From an uncultured SAR86 cluster bacterium (GTDB taxonomy: Bacteria; Pseudomonadota; Gammaproteobacteria; Magnimaribacterales; D2472), in contig CACNRI010000004.1 in assembly GCA_902622845.1 (NCBI GenBank), positions 18,012 through 82,011 on the forward strand: DNA of 64,000 nt, given 5' to 3'. The notes under the pieces are model-generated. The model was not told the DNA's origin. It saw only the letters and a program-made list of their open reading frames with translations, and searched no databases. This document shows positions 29,865 to 38,492 of this stretch, piece after piece. The position numbers and the translations under genes were made by a program. Every line of letters starts with the position of its first letter. The first letter of the stretch is position 1.

Positions 29865-30733
29865 TAAGCTTCTTCTCCGATTGTTAATATACTCCCTTCA
29901 AAAAAATGGGGGGGTACAGTTAAATTTGTTGGCGCAGGAACACCCTTATAAACTCTCCCTACTAAATCAAACATAGAACCATGACAAGGGCAAAAGAAAC
30001 CACCTGCCCAGGATGAGTCCCAAGGCTTAGGTTCAACTTCGGGATAGTATTTAGGGGAGCAGCCCAGATGAGTGCAAACTCCAGATAATACAGAATATTC
30101 CGTACTTAGAGACCTTGTCGCATTAATGTTTTTGTAAGGTTCATCAATGCTGTCTGAATTTGGATCAGCAAGTTTTGATGTCACTGATGCAAGACCAGAC
30201 AATGCTGATGATGAATGCCTAATAATTAATATAGGCTGTTTTCTCCATGAAACTTGTATCTGCTGACCAACCATCATTTTTGAAACATCAACTTTAACCG
30301 CTGATCCTATTGCTTTAGCTCTAGCGCTTGGATTCCAAGTTGTTACAAATGGAGTAGCTGCAAAAGCAACACCAGCAGCAGCAACACCAGCAGTAAGACC
30401 AATTAAAACCTTTCTTCTTCCTTGATCAGGTTCGTTGGTTTTTTGAGAATTTTTGTGTTCATTTTCATTCAAAAGTGAAATGCCAAGGCTATCCATTGTT
30501 CTTCGGGAATTATCACTAATCTCAAGTGTGTCACAATTTTCTAGTTCATTTAGCGCATCTAAGAGATCATCCCTGGTTGAAATAGCTTCACTGAGATTTT
30601 TTGTCCTAAGTGATATCTTTACAAAACTTGTACCAATAATATCTGCAACCTTTTCACTAACTCTTTTTTGAAAGAAATAAATATCATTGTTAGCTCCTCT
30701 GAGAGTAAGATATTTTTCAGTAATTTCTGTCAT
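29864..30733 (-). CDS. petA: Rieske iron-sulfur subunit with ~100-aa N-terminal extension
   Basis: CTHLGC and CPCHGS cluster motifs; twin-arginine anchor GRRKVLIGLTAGVAAAG at residues 106-107; N-terminal EKYLTLRGANNDIYFFQKRVSEKVADIIGTSFVKISLRTKNLSEA extension. Confidence 0.95.
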   Translation of the reverse strand: MTEITEKYLTLRGANNDIYFFQKRVSEKVADIIGTSFVKISLRTKNLSEAISTRDDLLDALNELENCDTLEISDNSRRTMDSLGISLLNENEHKNSQKTNEPDQGRRKVLIGLTAGVAAAGVAFAATPFVTTWNPSARAKAIGSAVKVDVSKMMVGQQIQVSWRKQPILIIRHSSSALSGLASVTSKLADPNSDSIDEPYKNINATRSLSTEYSVLSGVCTHLGCSPKYYPEVEPKPWDSSWAGGFFCPCHGSMFDLVGRVYKGVPAPTNLTVPPHFFEGSILTIGEEA

Positions 30734-30751
30734 TTTTAGTAATAATTAATA

Positions 30752-30780
30752 ATATAATTCACGATTGTACCCATATGCAA
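30752..30780 (-). promoter_or_regulatory. Predicted sigma70-type promoter of petA
   Basis: Minus strand TTGCAT (30780-30775), 17-bp spacer, TTATAT (30757-30752), ~19 bp upstream of the petA ATG. Confidence 0.45.
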
Positions 30781-30883
30781 AGATTAGGGTACCCATGATG
30801 ATAAAAAGTGCAAATGAATTTAAGCTATCAACAAACGTAGAATTTACTGGAATACCTTTCATATCAAGGTATTTCTTTTTTTT
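30765..30883 (+). ncRNA. Candidate small RNA divergent from petA
   Basis: TATAAT at 30753-30758, 5' inverted repeat GTACCC(30767-30772)/GGGTAC(30787-30792), and an intrinsic terminator at the 3' end; no plus-strand gene nearby. Confidence 0.45.
30849..30883 (+). terminator. Rho-independent terminator on plus strand
   Basis: GGAATACCTT-TCATATC-AAGGTATTTC hairpin followed by eight T (30876-30883). Confidence 0.7.
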
Positions 30884-30977
30884 GTACCCATATACTTCCT
30901 TATATATGTTAGTAAAGTACGCACAATATAATACAAAAACATACTTATTGGAAGTAGATTTTAATAATAAATTATAT

Positions 30978-31370
30978 CTATCTTTTTGAGAATTGAGAGC
31001 TCTTTCTTGCCTTCTTCAAACCAGGTTTTTTTCGCTCTACTTTTCTAGAATCTCTAGTAAGAAAGCCTGCTTTCTTAAGCTGTGGTCTAAGCTCTTCATC
31101 ATATAAAAGAAGGGCCCTAGATATGCCATGCCTTATTGCCCCTGCTTGGCCAAAACTTCCTCCACCTTTGACTTTTGCATTAATATCAACTTTATCGATT
31201 AGATTACATAACTCAAGTGGTTGTTTAACAAGCATTTGTGCAACTTCTCTTCCGAAGTAATCAGCAAGTTTTTTATTATTAACTGTTATAGAGCCATCCC
31301 CTTGAGATAAGTAAATTCTTGCTGAAGATGTCTTTCTTCTGCCAGTTGCATAAAGTCTTTCACTGCTCAT
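30978..31370 (-). CDS. rpsI: 30S ribosomal protein S9
   Basis: [15 protein letters not shown] and C-terminal [12 protein letters not shown]. Confidence 0.98.
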   Translation of the reverse strand: MSSERLYATGRRKTSSARIYLSQGDGSITVNNKKLADYFGREVAQMLVKQPLELCNLIDKVDINAKVKGGGSFGQAGAIRHGISRALLLYDEELRPQLKKAGFLTRDSRKVERKKPGLKKARKSSQFSKR

Positions 31371-31801
31371 ATTTTAGGATTCCATTCAGTTGGATTTTGA
31401 GATTCATGAGGGTGCTCAGATCCACTATATATCTTTAGTTTCTTAATCATTGATTTTCCTAGCTTATTTTTTGGCAACATTCCCTTCACTGCATTCTCAA
31501 TAATTCTCTCGGGATTATTCTCAAGAACTTCTTTGTATGATTTTTCTTTTAGCCCGCCCGGATATAAGGAATGTTTATAGTATTTCTTTTGTTCTGCTTT
31601 ATTTCCAGTAACTTTTACCTTGTCTGCATTTATTACCACTACAAAATCACCACCATCTACATGGGGTGTAAATGTTGGTTTGTCTTTACCTCTAAGCTTG
31701 TCTGCAATTTTAGTAGCAAAACGACCCAAAACTTTATCCGCGGCATCAAATACAACCCAATTCCTAACAACTTCAGTATTTTTTAAGCTAAACGTTTTCA
31801 T
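31367..31801 (-). CDS. rplM: 50S ribosomal protein L13
   Basis: [38 protein letters not shown]. Confidence 0.98.
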   Translation of the reverse strand: MKTFSLKNTEVVRNWVVFDAADKVLGRFATKIADKLRGKDKPTFTPHVDGGDFVVVINADKVKVTGNKAEQKKYYKHSLYPGGLKEKSYKEVLENNPERIIENAVKGMLPKNKLGKSMIKKLKIYSGSEHPHESQNPTEWNPKI

Positions 31802-31862
31802 ATCAATTTTGTGTGGACGAATATTATAGGTTAAGAGCTATTTAATCAATAATTTTTATAAT

Positions 31863-32888
31863 TTATTTATCATTAATATCTCTCATTTCTTCAATCCTGC
31901 TTATTGTTCTATCCCATAAGAATGAAAGCTCTTTACCACTATAAAGGTTTCGAATGTCATCGTTATTTATAAAGAACTTAATTTTTACTTTTTCAATGTA
32001 AGCAACATCAATAAAGCCGATAAACCTTCTAATAATATCCTTGCCATAATCATCATTTTGTTCAAAATCGTCAATGAAAAACCAGTCATAATTTTTACAT
32101 ATAGCTAAAAAATCAGAAATTGCTAAATTCTGCCTAAAGAATTCTTTATAAGAGAACCAAATAAAGTCTTTAGTATTACCTTTGCATCTAAAAGTTCTGT
32201 CATTTATTTCAAGCTCTTTGTTAAGGTCGCCAATAAAATTAAAGTTTTTCTTAATGAAATCAAAGATCTGACCTTGGCTAAAGTCTTCCCTTTTCTTTGA
32301 AGAATTTAGATTTATATTCTTTAATCTATAGTCCTTATCTCCAATGAATTCATATACCACAAAGCTCTTTCCTAACTGTGAAATATCTCTAATAAATTTG
32401 TCTCTTTGAAGTCCATTTTTATAAAGATTTTCTATATTTGCATTTGATGTAAGCATTATGAAAACATTCATTTTCGATAATAAGTTTAAAAGTTTGGCGA
32501 TTATCATTGCATCTGATACATCCTCAACTTGAAACTCATCAATAAAGAGCACTCTATGTTTTGAAGCTATTCTTTTTGCGATTTTCTCTAATGGATCTTT
32601 ACTATTTTTGACTAATTCAAGCTCGCTATGAATAAATTTCATAAACTCAATGAAATGATATGAACATTTTGTAAGTTTAATTTCTCTAAAAATTGCGTTT
32701 AGCATCATGGTTTTCCCCCTTCCAACATCGCCATGTACATAACAACCTTTTTTTGGTTTCTTTTTAAAAAAGTTTACAAAAAAGCTCTTTCTAGGAAGAT
32801 TTTTTTCAAAAATTCTTAGAAAGTTGTCTTGTTCATCATTTAAATGAATGCCATCTTCTGAAAACTTCTTTAAAATAGTTTGATACAT
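31863..32888 (-). CDS. zapE: Cell division protein ZapE (AFG1-like ATPase)
   Basis: GCYVHGDVGRGKTMMLNAI, LFIDEFQVEDVSDAMIIAKLL. Confidence 0.93.
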   Translation of the reverse strand: MYQTILKKFSEDGIHLNDEQDNFLRIFEKNLPRKSFFVNFFKKKPKKGCYVHGDVGRGKTMMLNAIFREIKLTKCSYHFIEFMKFIHSELELVKNSKDPLEKIAKRIASKHRVLFIDEFQVEDVSDAMIIAKLLNLLSKMNVFIMLTSNANIENLYKNGLQRDKFIRDISQLGKSFVVYEFIGDKDYRLKNINLNSSKKREDFSQGQIFDFIKKNFNFIGDLNKELEINDRTFRCKGNTKDFIWFSYKEFFRQNLAISDFLAICKNYDWFFIDDFEQNDDYGKDIIRRFIGFIDVAYIEKVKIKFFINNDDIRNLYSGKELSFLWDRTISRIEEMRDINDK

Positions 32889-32899
32889 ACTTTTTAGAA

Positions 32900-33892
32900 A
32901 TGGGAAATTATAAGTTTATCATTAGCGGCATTATATTTGCCGCATTTGTTGGTATAGTTTCATTCGAAACCGGTTATAAAAAGGGTTCTCAAGAAGATTT
33001 GTCCTATGCAGCTGAAAAAGCTCTGTCATCTGTAGTTAATATATTTATAAGCAACAGAGGAATTAATAGAGCTAGGAATGCTGTAGGCTCTGGAGTAATT
33101 TTTTCAAAAGAAGGTCACATCGTAACCAATACTCACATATTAACAAATGCTTCATCTGTTTTTGTGGAATTTAATGATGGAGAAATTACAGAGGCAATAT
33201 TAATTGGTGCTGATAAATATTCAGACATTGCGGTATTAAAAATTAGCGGTTTTGAGGATTTAAATCCTATTGATTCAGCTGAATCTAGCAACATAAAGGT
33301 CGGAGATGAAGTCCTTGCTATAGGAAATCCATTTGGTGTTGGAAAAACTGTTACAAGTGGCATCATTAGTGCCACTGGAAGAGATTATGGAAACCCCTAT
33401 TTGGAATTACTGCAAACTGATGCAGCAATTAACCCAGGAAACTCTGGCGGCGCACTACTTAATGAAGAGGGAAATTTAATTGGTATTAATTCGAGCATAT
33501 ATTCAAAAACCGGGACTTACTCAGGTATTGGTTTTGCGATACCATCTGAAAAAGTAATCCAAGTTGCTTCCGAACTTATAAAGTTTGGCAAGGTAAGGAA
33601 TTCATGGATCGGCGACTTTCAGGTAAGACAGATAAGATTAAATTTAAGCAATAATTTAGTACCAGCTTTAAGTATTATAAAAATTGATGATACTTCTGGT
33701 ATTGCAAATCCCCTTGAGCTAAATGGAATATCAGAGGGTGAAATAATATTAAAGATTAATGACTTACCAGCCACATGGAAAAATCTGACTACTGCACTTA
33801 AATTAACTTTTCCGGGTGATGAGATTTTATTTGAGATTTATGGAAAAGATAAAAATAAAGAAGTTTTAGTTAAGACTATTGCATCTAATTAG
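32900..33892 (+). CDS. degS: Periplasmic trypsin-like serine protease, DegS family
   Basis: N-terminal TM; catalytic motifs TNTHIL, SDIAVLKI, GNSGGAL; C-terminal PDZ-like region. Confidence 0.88.
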   Translation: MGNYKFIISGIIFAAFVGIVSFETGYKKGSQEDLSYAAEKALSSVVNIFISNRGINRARNAVGSGVIFSKEGHIVTNTHILTNASSVFVEFNDGEITEAILIGADKYSDIAVLKISGFEDLNPIDSAESSNIKVGDEVLAIGNPFGVGKTVTSGIISATGRDYGNPYLELLQTDAAINPGNSGGALLNEEGNLIGINSSIYSKTGTYSGIGFAIPSEKVIQVASELIKFGKVRNSWIGDFQVRQIRLNLSNNLVPALSIIKIDDTSGIANPLELNGISEGEIILKINDLPATWKNLTTALKLTFPGDEILFEIYGKDKNKEVLVKTIASN

Positions 33893-35144
33893 GTAATCTT
33901 ATTATTTCTGCACCCAGATTGGACAATTTCTCTTCTATTCTTTCATAACCTCTATCAATATGATAAATCCTATCTACAATAGTTTCTCCTTTTGCTATTA
34001 AACCAGCCAGTATCAAACTTGCTGATGCCCTTAAATCTGTTGCCATTACTTGAGCCCCAGAAATAGAATCAACTCCATTAATAAGTGCAGTGGTGCCATT
34101 AATTGTAATATCCGTACCCATTCTATTAAGCTCTTGTACATGCATAAATCTATTTTCAAATATAGTCTCTGTTACACTTGATTCACCTGGTCCGATGCAG
34201 TTTAGAACAGTAAACTGAGCTTGCATATCTGTTGGAAATCCAGGAAAAGGAGCTGTAACAATATCAACAGGCTTTATAACATTCTTCGTCATATCTAGGT
34301 AAATAGAATTTCCATTTAAATTTACTTCAGCCCCAGCTCTTTGAAGAGTTTCTATAATTGAACCCATTCTTTTTGGATCAATCTTATTGATTGTAATTTT
34401 CCCATTAGTAATAGCTGCAGCTACAAGATATGTACCTGCCTCGATTCTGTCTGCAGGAATTTTAAAAGTTGTTCCAGTCAATTCTTCCACACCTTTAATC
34501 CTAATCTCATCTGTTCCTGCTCCTGAAATCTTAGCTCCCATTGAATTTAAAAAATCTGCCAAATCAGAAATTTCTGGCTCTTTTGCAACATTAGTTAAAA
34601 TTGTTAATCCCTCAGCTAGTGAAGCAGCCATCATCAGATTTTCTGTGCCCGTAACAGTAACTCCCTCAAACTCTATATTAGCTCCAGTTAATTTTTTAGC
34701 TTTTGCCTCAATATATCCATTATTTAGAGATATTTCTGCACCAAGTTTTTCAAGAGCTTTAAGGTGATAATTCACAGGACGGCTTCCTATAGCGCATCCT
34801 CCAGGTAATGCGATCTTCGCATATCCATATTTAGCCACCATAGATCCAAGAACTAAGATAGATGCTCGCATAGTCTTTACAAGTTCATATCTTGCTTCAA
34901 GATTGGAAAGGTTTGATGTGTTTAGTTTAAAATTCATTTTCTCATCAAGAGAAATATCAGCTCCCATTGAGCCTATGAGTTCAAACATGGTAGTAATGTC
35001 TTGAAGATATGGAAGATTTTTAAGCGTTATATCATCTGACGAAAGAATAGATGCTGCAATTACTGGCAAAGCAGAATTCTTAGCTCCTGAGCAGTCAATC
35101 TGACCTGAAAGACTTTTTCCGCCTTTGATTAATAATTTTTCCAA
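33885..35144 (-). CDS. murA: UDP-N-acetylglucosamine 1-carboxyvinyltransferase
   Basis: CSGAKNSALPVIAASIL, LPGGCAIGSRPVNYHL. Confidence 0.97.
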   Translation of the reverse strand: MEKLLIKGGKSLSGQIDCSGAKNSALPVIAASILSSDDITLKNLPYLQDITTMFELIGSMGADISLDEKMNFKLNTSNLSNLEARYELVKTMRASILVLGSMVAKYGYAKIALPGGCAIGSRPVNYHLKALEKLGAEISLNNGYIEAKAKKLTGANIEFEGVTVTGTENLMMAASLAEGLTILTNVAKEPEISDLADFLNSMGAKISGAGTDEIRIKGVEELTGTTFKIPADRIEAGTYLVAAAITNGKITINKIDPKRMGSIIETLQRAGAEVNLNGNSIYLDMTKNVIKPVDIVTAPFPGFPTDMQAQFTVLNCIGPGESSVTETIFENRFMHVQELNRMGTDITINGTTALINGVDSISGAQVMATDLRASASLILAGLIAKGETIVDRIYHIDRGYERIEEKLSNLGAEIIRLPN

Positions 35145-35375
35145 CTAGACCTCGCTTGGTGCCTTTAAATCTAAACTAATTGCATGAAGTTCACCTGATT
35201 GTAGAAGATCTTTAAACAATTTCATAATGATTTTATGTCTATCTATGGTGCTCATATTTATGAAATCTTTAGAAACAATTTTTATAGAGAAATTACAATC
35301 CTGACCACTAATGGATAGGTCTGAGACATCGTCTAAATAAGATTTGATAAGTTCTTGTATCTGATTATTATCCAT
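35145..35375 (-). CDS. ibaG: BolA family protein, IbaG-like
   Basis: Small BolA-fold protein directly upstream of murA in the same operon order as other gammaproteobacteria. Confidence 0.75.
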   Translation of the reverse strand: MDNNQIQELIKSYLDDVSDLSISGQDCNFSIKIVSKDFINMSTIDRHKIIMKLFKDLLQSGELHAISLDLKAPSEV

Positions 35376-35985
35376 CTATGAAAGCATCCGATTTCCATTC
35401 ACTGATAATTGAAGAAATATTCTCATTCTTTTCTAAAGCAAGTGCTTGAAATTGATTATGAAAGGTTTGCCCTAAATTGATTCCATTAATAATTATATTT
35501 ACTATCTTATAAGTTCCATTTTTGTATTCCCTCAGTTTATAAATTATTGGATACGCATTATTAGTGGTAAGTAGTTCTTGCTTAACGCTTACAATCTTAT
35601 TTTTTTTCTCATCATAAGAAAAATCAGTAACTATTTCTGCATCTCCCCATTGGGCAAGGGTTTCTGCATAAGTATCAAGAAGTGAAATCTTAAAAACTTC
35701 TATAAATTGAGCTCTCTCCTCTTTAGTTGCACTCAAATAATACTTTTTCCCCATAACACTTGCGCTAACTCGATTAAAATCTATCAAGGGTTCAAAGATA
35801 TTTTTTATCTTATTTTTGAATAGTTCTGGATTGGTATTGAATAATTCATTTTCTGTTGTTAAAACTACCACCATTTCTTGTGATTTAGTATCTATGAGCT
35901 CAAATGGATTTTTATTAATATCAGATAAGATTGGGAATGATAGAAATAAAAATAGGGCTAATAAATTTCTTTTTAGGTACGACAT
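35368..35985 (-). CDS. mlaC: MlaC-like phospholipid-binding ABC transporter substrate protein
   Basis: Signal peptide, Ttg2D/MlaC-type FEPLIDFNRVSASVMGKKYYLSATKEERAQFIEVFK; start probably MSYLKRN (ORF track starts at 36000). Confidence 0.88.
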   Translation of the reverse strand: MSYLKRNLLALFLFLSFPILSDINKNPFELIDTKSQEMVVVLTTENELFNTNPELFKNKIKNIFEPLIDFNRVSASVMGKKYYLSATKEERAQFIEVFKISLLDTYAETLAQWGDAEIVTDFSYDEKKNKIVSVKQELLTTNNAYPIIYKLREYKNGTYKIVNIIINGINLGQTFHNQFQALALEKNENISSIISEWKSDAFIDG

Positions 35986-36020
35986 TGCATTATTATACAC
36001 TTGTTAGTTTTTAAAATTTT

Positions 36021-36434
36021 ATGCAAAAGATATTTCTTGTCGGCTTAGTTATTTCAATATTTGGAATACTCAATGCTGCTGAAATGAGCATAGATATATC
36101 AGAAAAAATAGATATTTCTTCAGATAATATAGAAATTAAAGAAGGAAAAATCGAATTTAAAAATAATGTTATTTTTCAGTCAGAGTCTTTTAGAATATTT
36201 GGAGAGTTTGCAGAATATAATCGAGATTTAGAGCTTATCAAAATTGAAGGGTCGCCTGTAAAATTTAAAATAAGCACCGAAGATAATGATTTCAATGGTT
36301 TTTCAAACTTAGTCTTCATTCAAGATAATGAGATAGAAATCTCTGGAAGTGTTCTAATAGAGGATAAGAACTCGCGAATAAGAGGTAAAATAATAAAATT
36401 CAATATGGGTTCTGGAGAGCTACAAATTAACTAG
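36021..36434 (+). CDS. lptA: LPS transport periplasmic protein LptA-like
   Basis: OstA-like repeats IEIKEGKIEFKNNVIFQSESFRIFGEFAEYNRD; directly before lptB. Confidence 0.85.
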   Translation: MQKIFLVGLVISIFGILNAAEMSIDISEKIDISSDNIEIKEGKIEFKNNVIFQSESFRIFGEFAEYNRDLELIKIEGSPVKFKISTEDNDFNGFSNLVFIQDNEIEISGSVLIEDKNSRIRGKIIKFNMGSGELQIN

Positions 36435-36435
36435 T

Positions 36436-37155
36436 ATGAAAGTCCTAAGCGTTAGAAATATATCAAAGTCTATTAAAAATAAGCAAATTATTAACGAAAT
36501 ATCATTTAATATTTCGGAGGGCCAAATTGTTGGGCTTTTAGGGCCTAATGGCGCTGGTAAAACGTCAACTTTTTACTCAATTTTGGGATTAATAAAAATA
36601 GATAGTGGAGAAGTTTTTCTTAATGACAAGAATATAACTATGATTCCTCCTCATAAAAGAGCCGAAGTCGGAATGAGCTATTTGCCTCAGGAACCATCAA
36701 TATTTAGAAACCTATCAGTAAAATCAAATATTTTAGGCGTCGCAGAAAGAAATTTTTTAGAAAAAGAAGAGCTTATTAATTTTTATCAAAATACAATTGA
36801 AGAGTTTGGTCTTGAGTCTATTGAGAATTCAATGGGTTATGTGTTATCAGGCGGTCAAAGAAGAAAAGTTGAAATAGCTCGATGTTTAGCTGCAAAACCA
36901 AAAATAATACTTTTAGATGAGCCCTTTGCTGGCATTGATCCTCTTGCTATTGAAGATATTAAAAATGTTTTAAAGAGCCTTTCTGATAAAGGTATTTGTA
37001 TCTTAATAACTGATCATAATCTGAGAGAAACTATAGATATATGCAATTATTCAATTGTCATAAAAGATGGAAGCATCCTCGATAAAGGTGAAAAAGATTA
37101 TCTTATAAACAGCTCGCTCATTAAAAAGGAATACTTTGGAACAGTTTTTGATTGA
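36436..37155 (+). CDS. lptB: LPS export ABC transporter ATP-binding protein LptB
   Basis: GLLGPNGAGKTSTFYSILGL, LSGGQRRKVEIARCLA, ILLDEPFAGIDPLAI. Confidence 0.97.
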   Translation: MKVLSVRNISKSIKNKQIINEISFNISEGQIVGLLGPNGAGKTSTFYSILGLIKIDSGEVFLNDKNITMIPPHKRAEVGMSYLPQEPSIFRNLSVKSNILGVAERNFLEKEELINFYQNTIEEFGLESIENSMGYVLSGGQRRKVEIARCLAAKPKIILLDEPFAGIDPLAIEDIKNVLKSLSDKGICILITDHNLRETIDICNYSIVIKDGSILDKGEKDYLINSSLIKKEYFGTVFD

Positions 37156-38492
37156 TGGAAACCTACAATCAAGAGAAGATTTTTGAAATATTAAGCAAAA
37201 AATCTGAGGATAAATTTATTCAGATTCAAAGAATCCTCTCCAAAATGGATTCACATGAAATTGCTCACTGTCTTGAATCAACTCCCTCAGAGCAGCGAAA
37301 AGTAATTTGGTCAATTATAGATAAATCGAATGAAGCAGACGTGCTGAGCGAATTGGGCGAGGAAATTCAGCAAGATTTATTTGATGAAATATCGAATGAA
37401 GAACTTCTAGATTTAGTTCAAAATCTAGAATTAGATGAAATGGTTGATATTCTTCAAAACCTTCCACAGCAAAGAATAAGTTTTCTTCTATCAAAGATGA
37501 CTAAAATTGATAGGGAAAGGGTTGAAATGGTTTTAGAGTATCCTGAGGATTCTGCAGGTGGCTTGCTTAATAATGATATTATAAGTGTCCAAAAAGATTC
37601 TTCTCTTAATTTAGTTCTTGAATATCTCAGATCAATTGGTGATATTCCAGAAAATACAGATAAATTATTTGTAGTCTCTAAAAATAATAATTTTATTGGC
37701 GAGCTAAAGATTTCAAAAATTATCAGCTCAAATCCAGAGCTAAAAGTTTCAGATGTTATGAATGACAAACCACATACTTTTATGGTCAATGAATCTGATA
37801 AAGAGGTTTCTAAATTTTTCGAACAAAATGATCTTATTTCTGCTGCGGTAGTTAATCATAAAAATGAGCTCATTGGCAGAATCACCATTGATGATGTCGT
37901 AGATGTCATTATTGAAGATGCAGATCAGAACTTTTTGAGTATGGCTGGAATTGCTGAAGATACTTTTTCACCTCCAGCAAGAGCTGCGCGAAGAAGGATT
38001 GTTTGGCTTGGTCTTAATCTCATCACAGCATTTGTAGCAGCTTTAGCAATAAATATTTTTCATGATGCAATTGATAAAATAGTATACCTAGCTGTTTTGA
38101 TGCCAATTGTTGCAAGCATGGGAGGAGTTGCGGCAACTCAGACTTTAACGATTGTATTAAGGGGATTAACGTTAGAGCAAATCTCAAGTTCGAATCTTGG
38201 GTGGCTTTTCAAAAGGGAGCTAGCGGTTGCAATTCTCAATGGAATTGTTTTGTCTTTAATAATTAGTTTAGTTACTTATGTTTGGTTTAATCAGTTTATT
38301 CTTTCAGCACTAATTGCTGCAGCAATGATAATCAATCTTCTTAGCTCAGTTGTTGCAGGTGTCTTTGTACCTATTATCTTAAGAAGACTAAATCAGGATC
38401 CTGCTATAGCTGGAAGTGTTATTGTGACAACAGTGACTGATGTTGTAGGTTTTGTTTCATTTCTGGGCCTAGCAACAATATTTTTACTATAA
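37155..38492 (+). CDS. mgtE: Magnesium transporter MgtE
   Basis: MgtE N domain, paired CBS domain, then membrane domain LMPIVASMGGVAATQTLTI. ORF track start is TTG 37152; ATG 37155 overlaps the lptB stop by 1 nt. Confidence 0.95.
   Translation: METYNQEKIFEILSKKSEDKFIQIQRILSKMDSHEIAHCLESTPSEQRKVIWSIIDKSNEADVLSELGEEIQQDLFDEISNEELLDLVQNLELDEMVDILQNLPQQRISFLLSKMTKIDRERVEMVLEYPEDSAGGLLNNDIISVQKDSSLNLVLEYLRSIGDIPENTDKLFVVSKNNNFIGELKISKIISSNPELKVSDVMNDKPHTFMVNESDKEVSKFFEQNDLISAAVVNHKNELIGRITIDDVVDVIIEDADQNFLSMAGIAEDTFSPPARAARRRIVWLGLNLITAFVAALAINIFHDAIDKIVYLAVLMPIVASMGGVAATQTLTIVLRGLTLEQISSSNLGWLFKRELAVAILNGIVLSLIISLVTYVWFNQFILSALIAAAMIINLLSSVVAGVFVPIILRRLNQDPAIAGSVIVTTVTDVVGFVSFLGLATIFLL

Noticed and set aside
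30434-30733. Reading the petA N-terminal extension as a fragment of an integrated phage or integrase pseudogene
   Set aside because: It is in frame with the Rieske domain with no stop, no catalytic recombinase domain is present, and the predicted promoter sits before the long start.
30765-30989. 74-aa plus-strand ORF in the petA-rpsI gap
   Set aside because: Runs through an intrinsic terminator and into rpsI antisense; Tyr/Phe-rich with no SD. The RNA interpretation is better supported.
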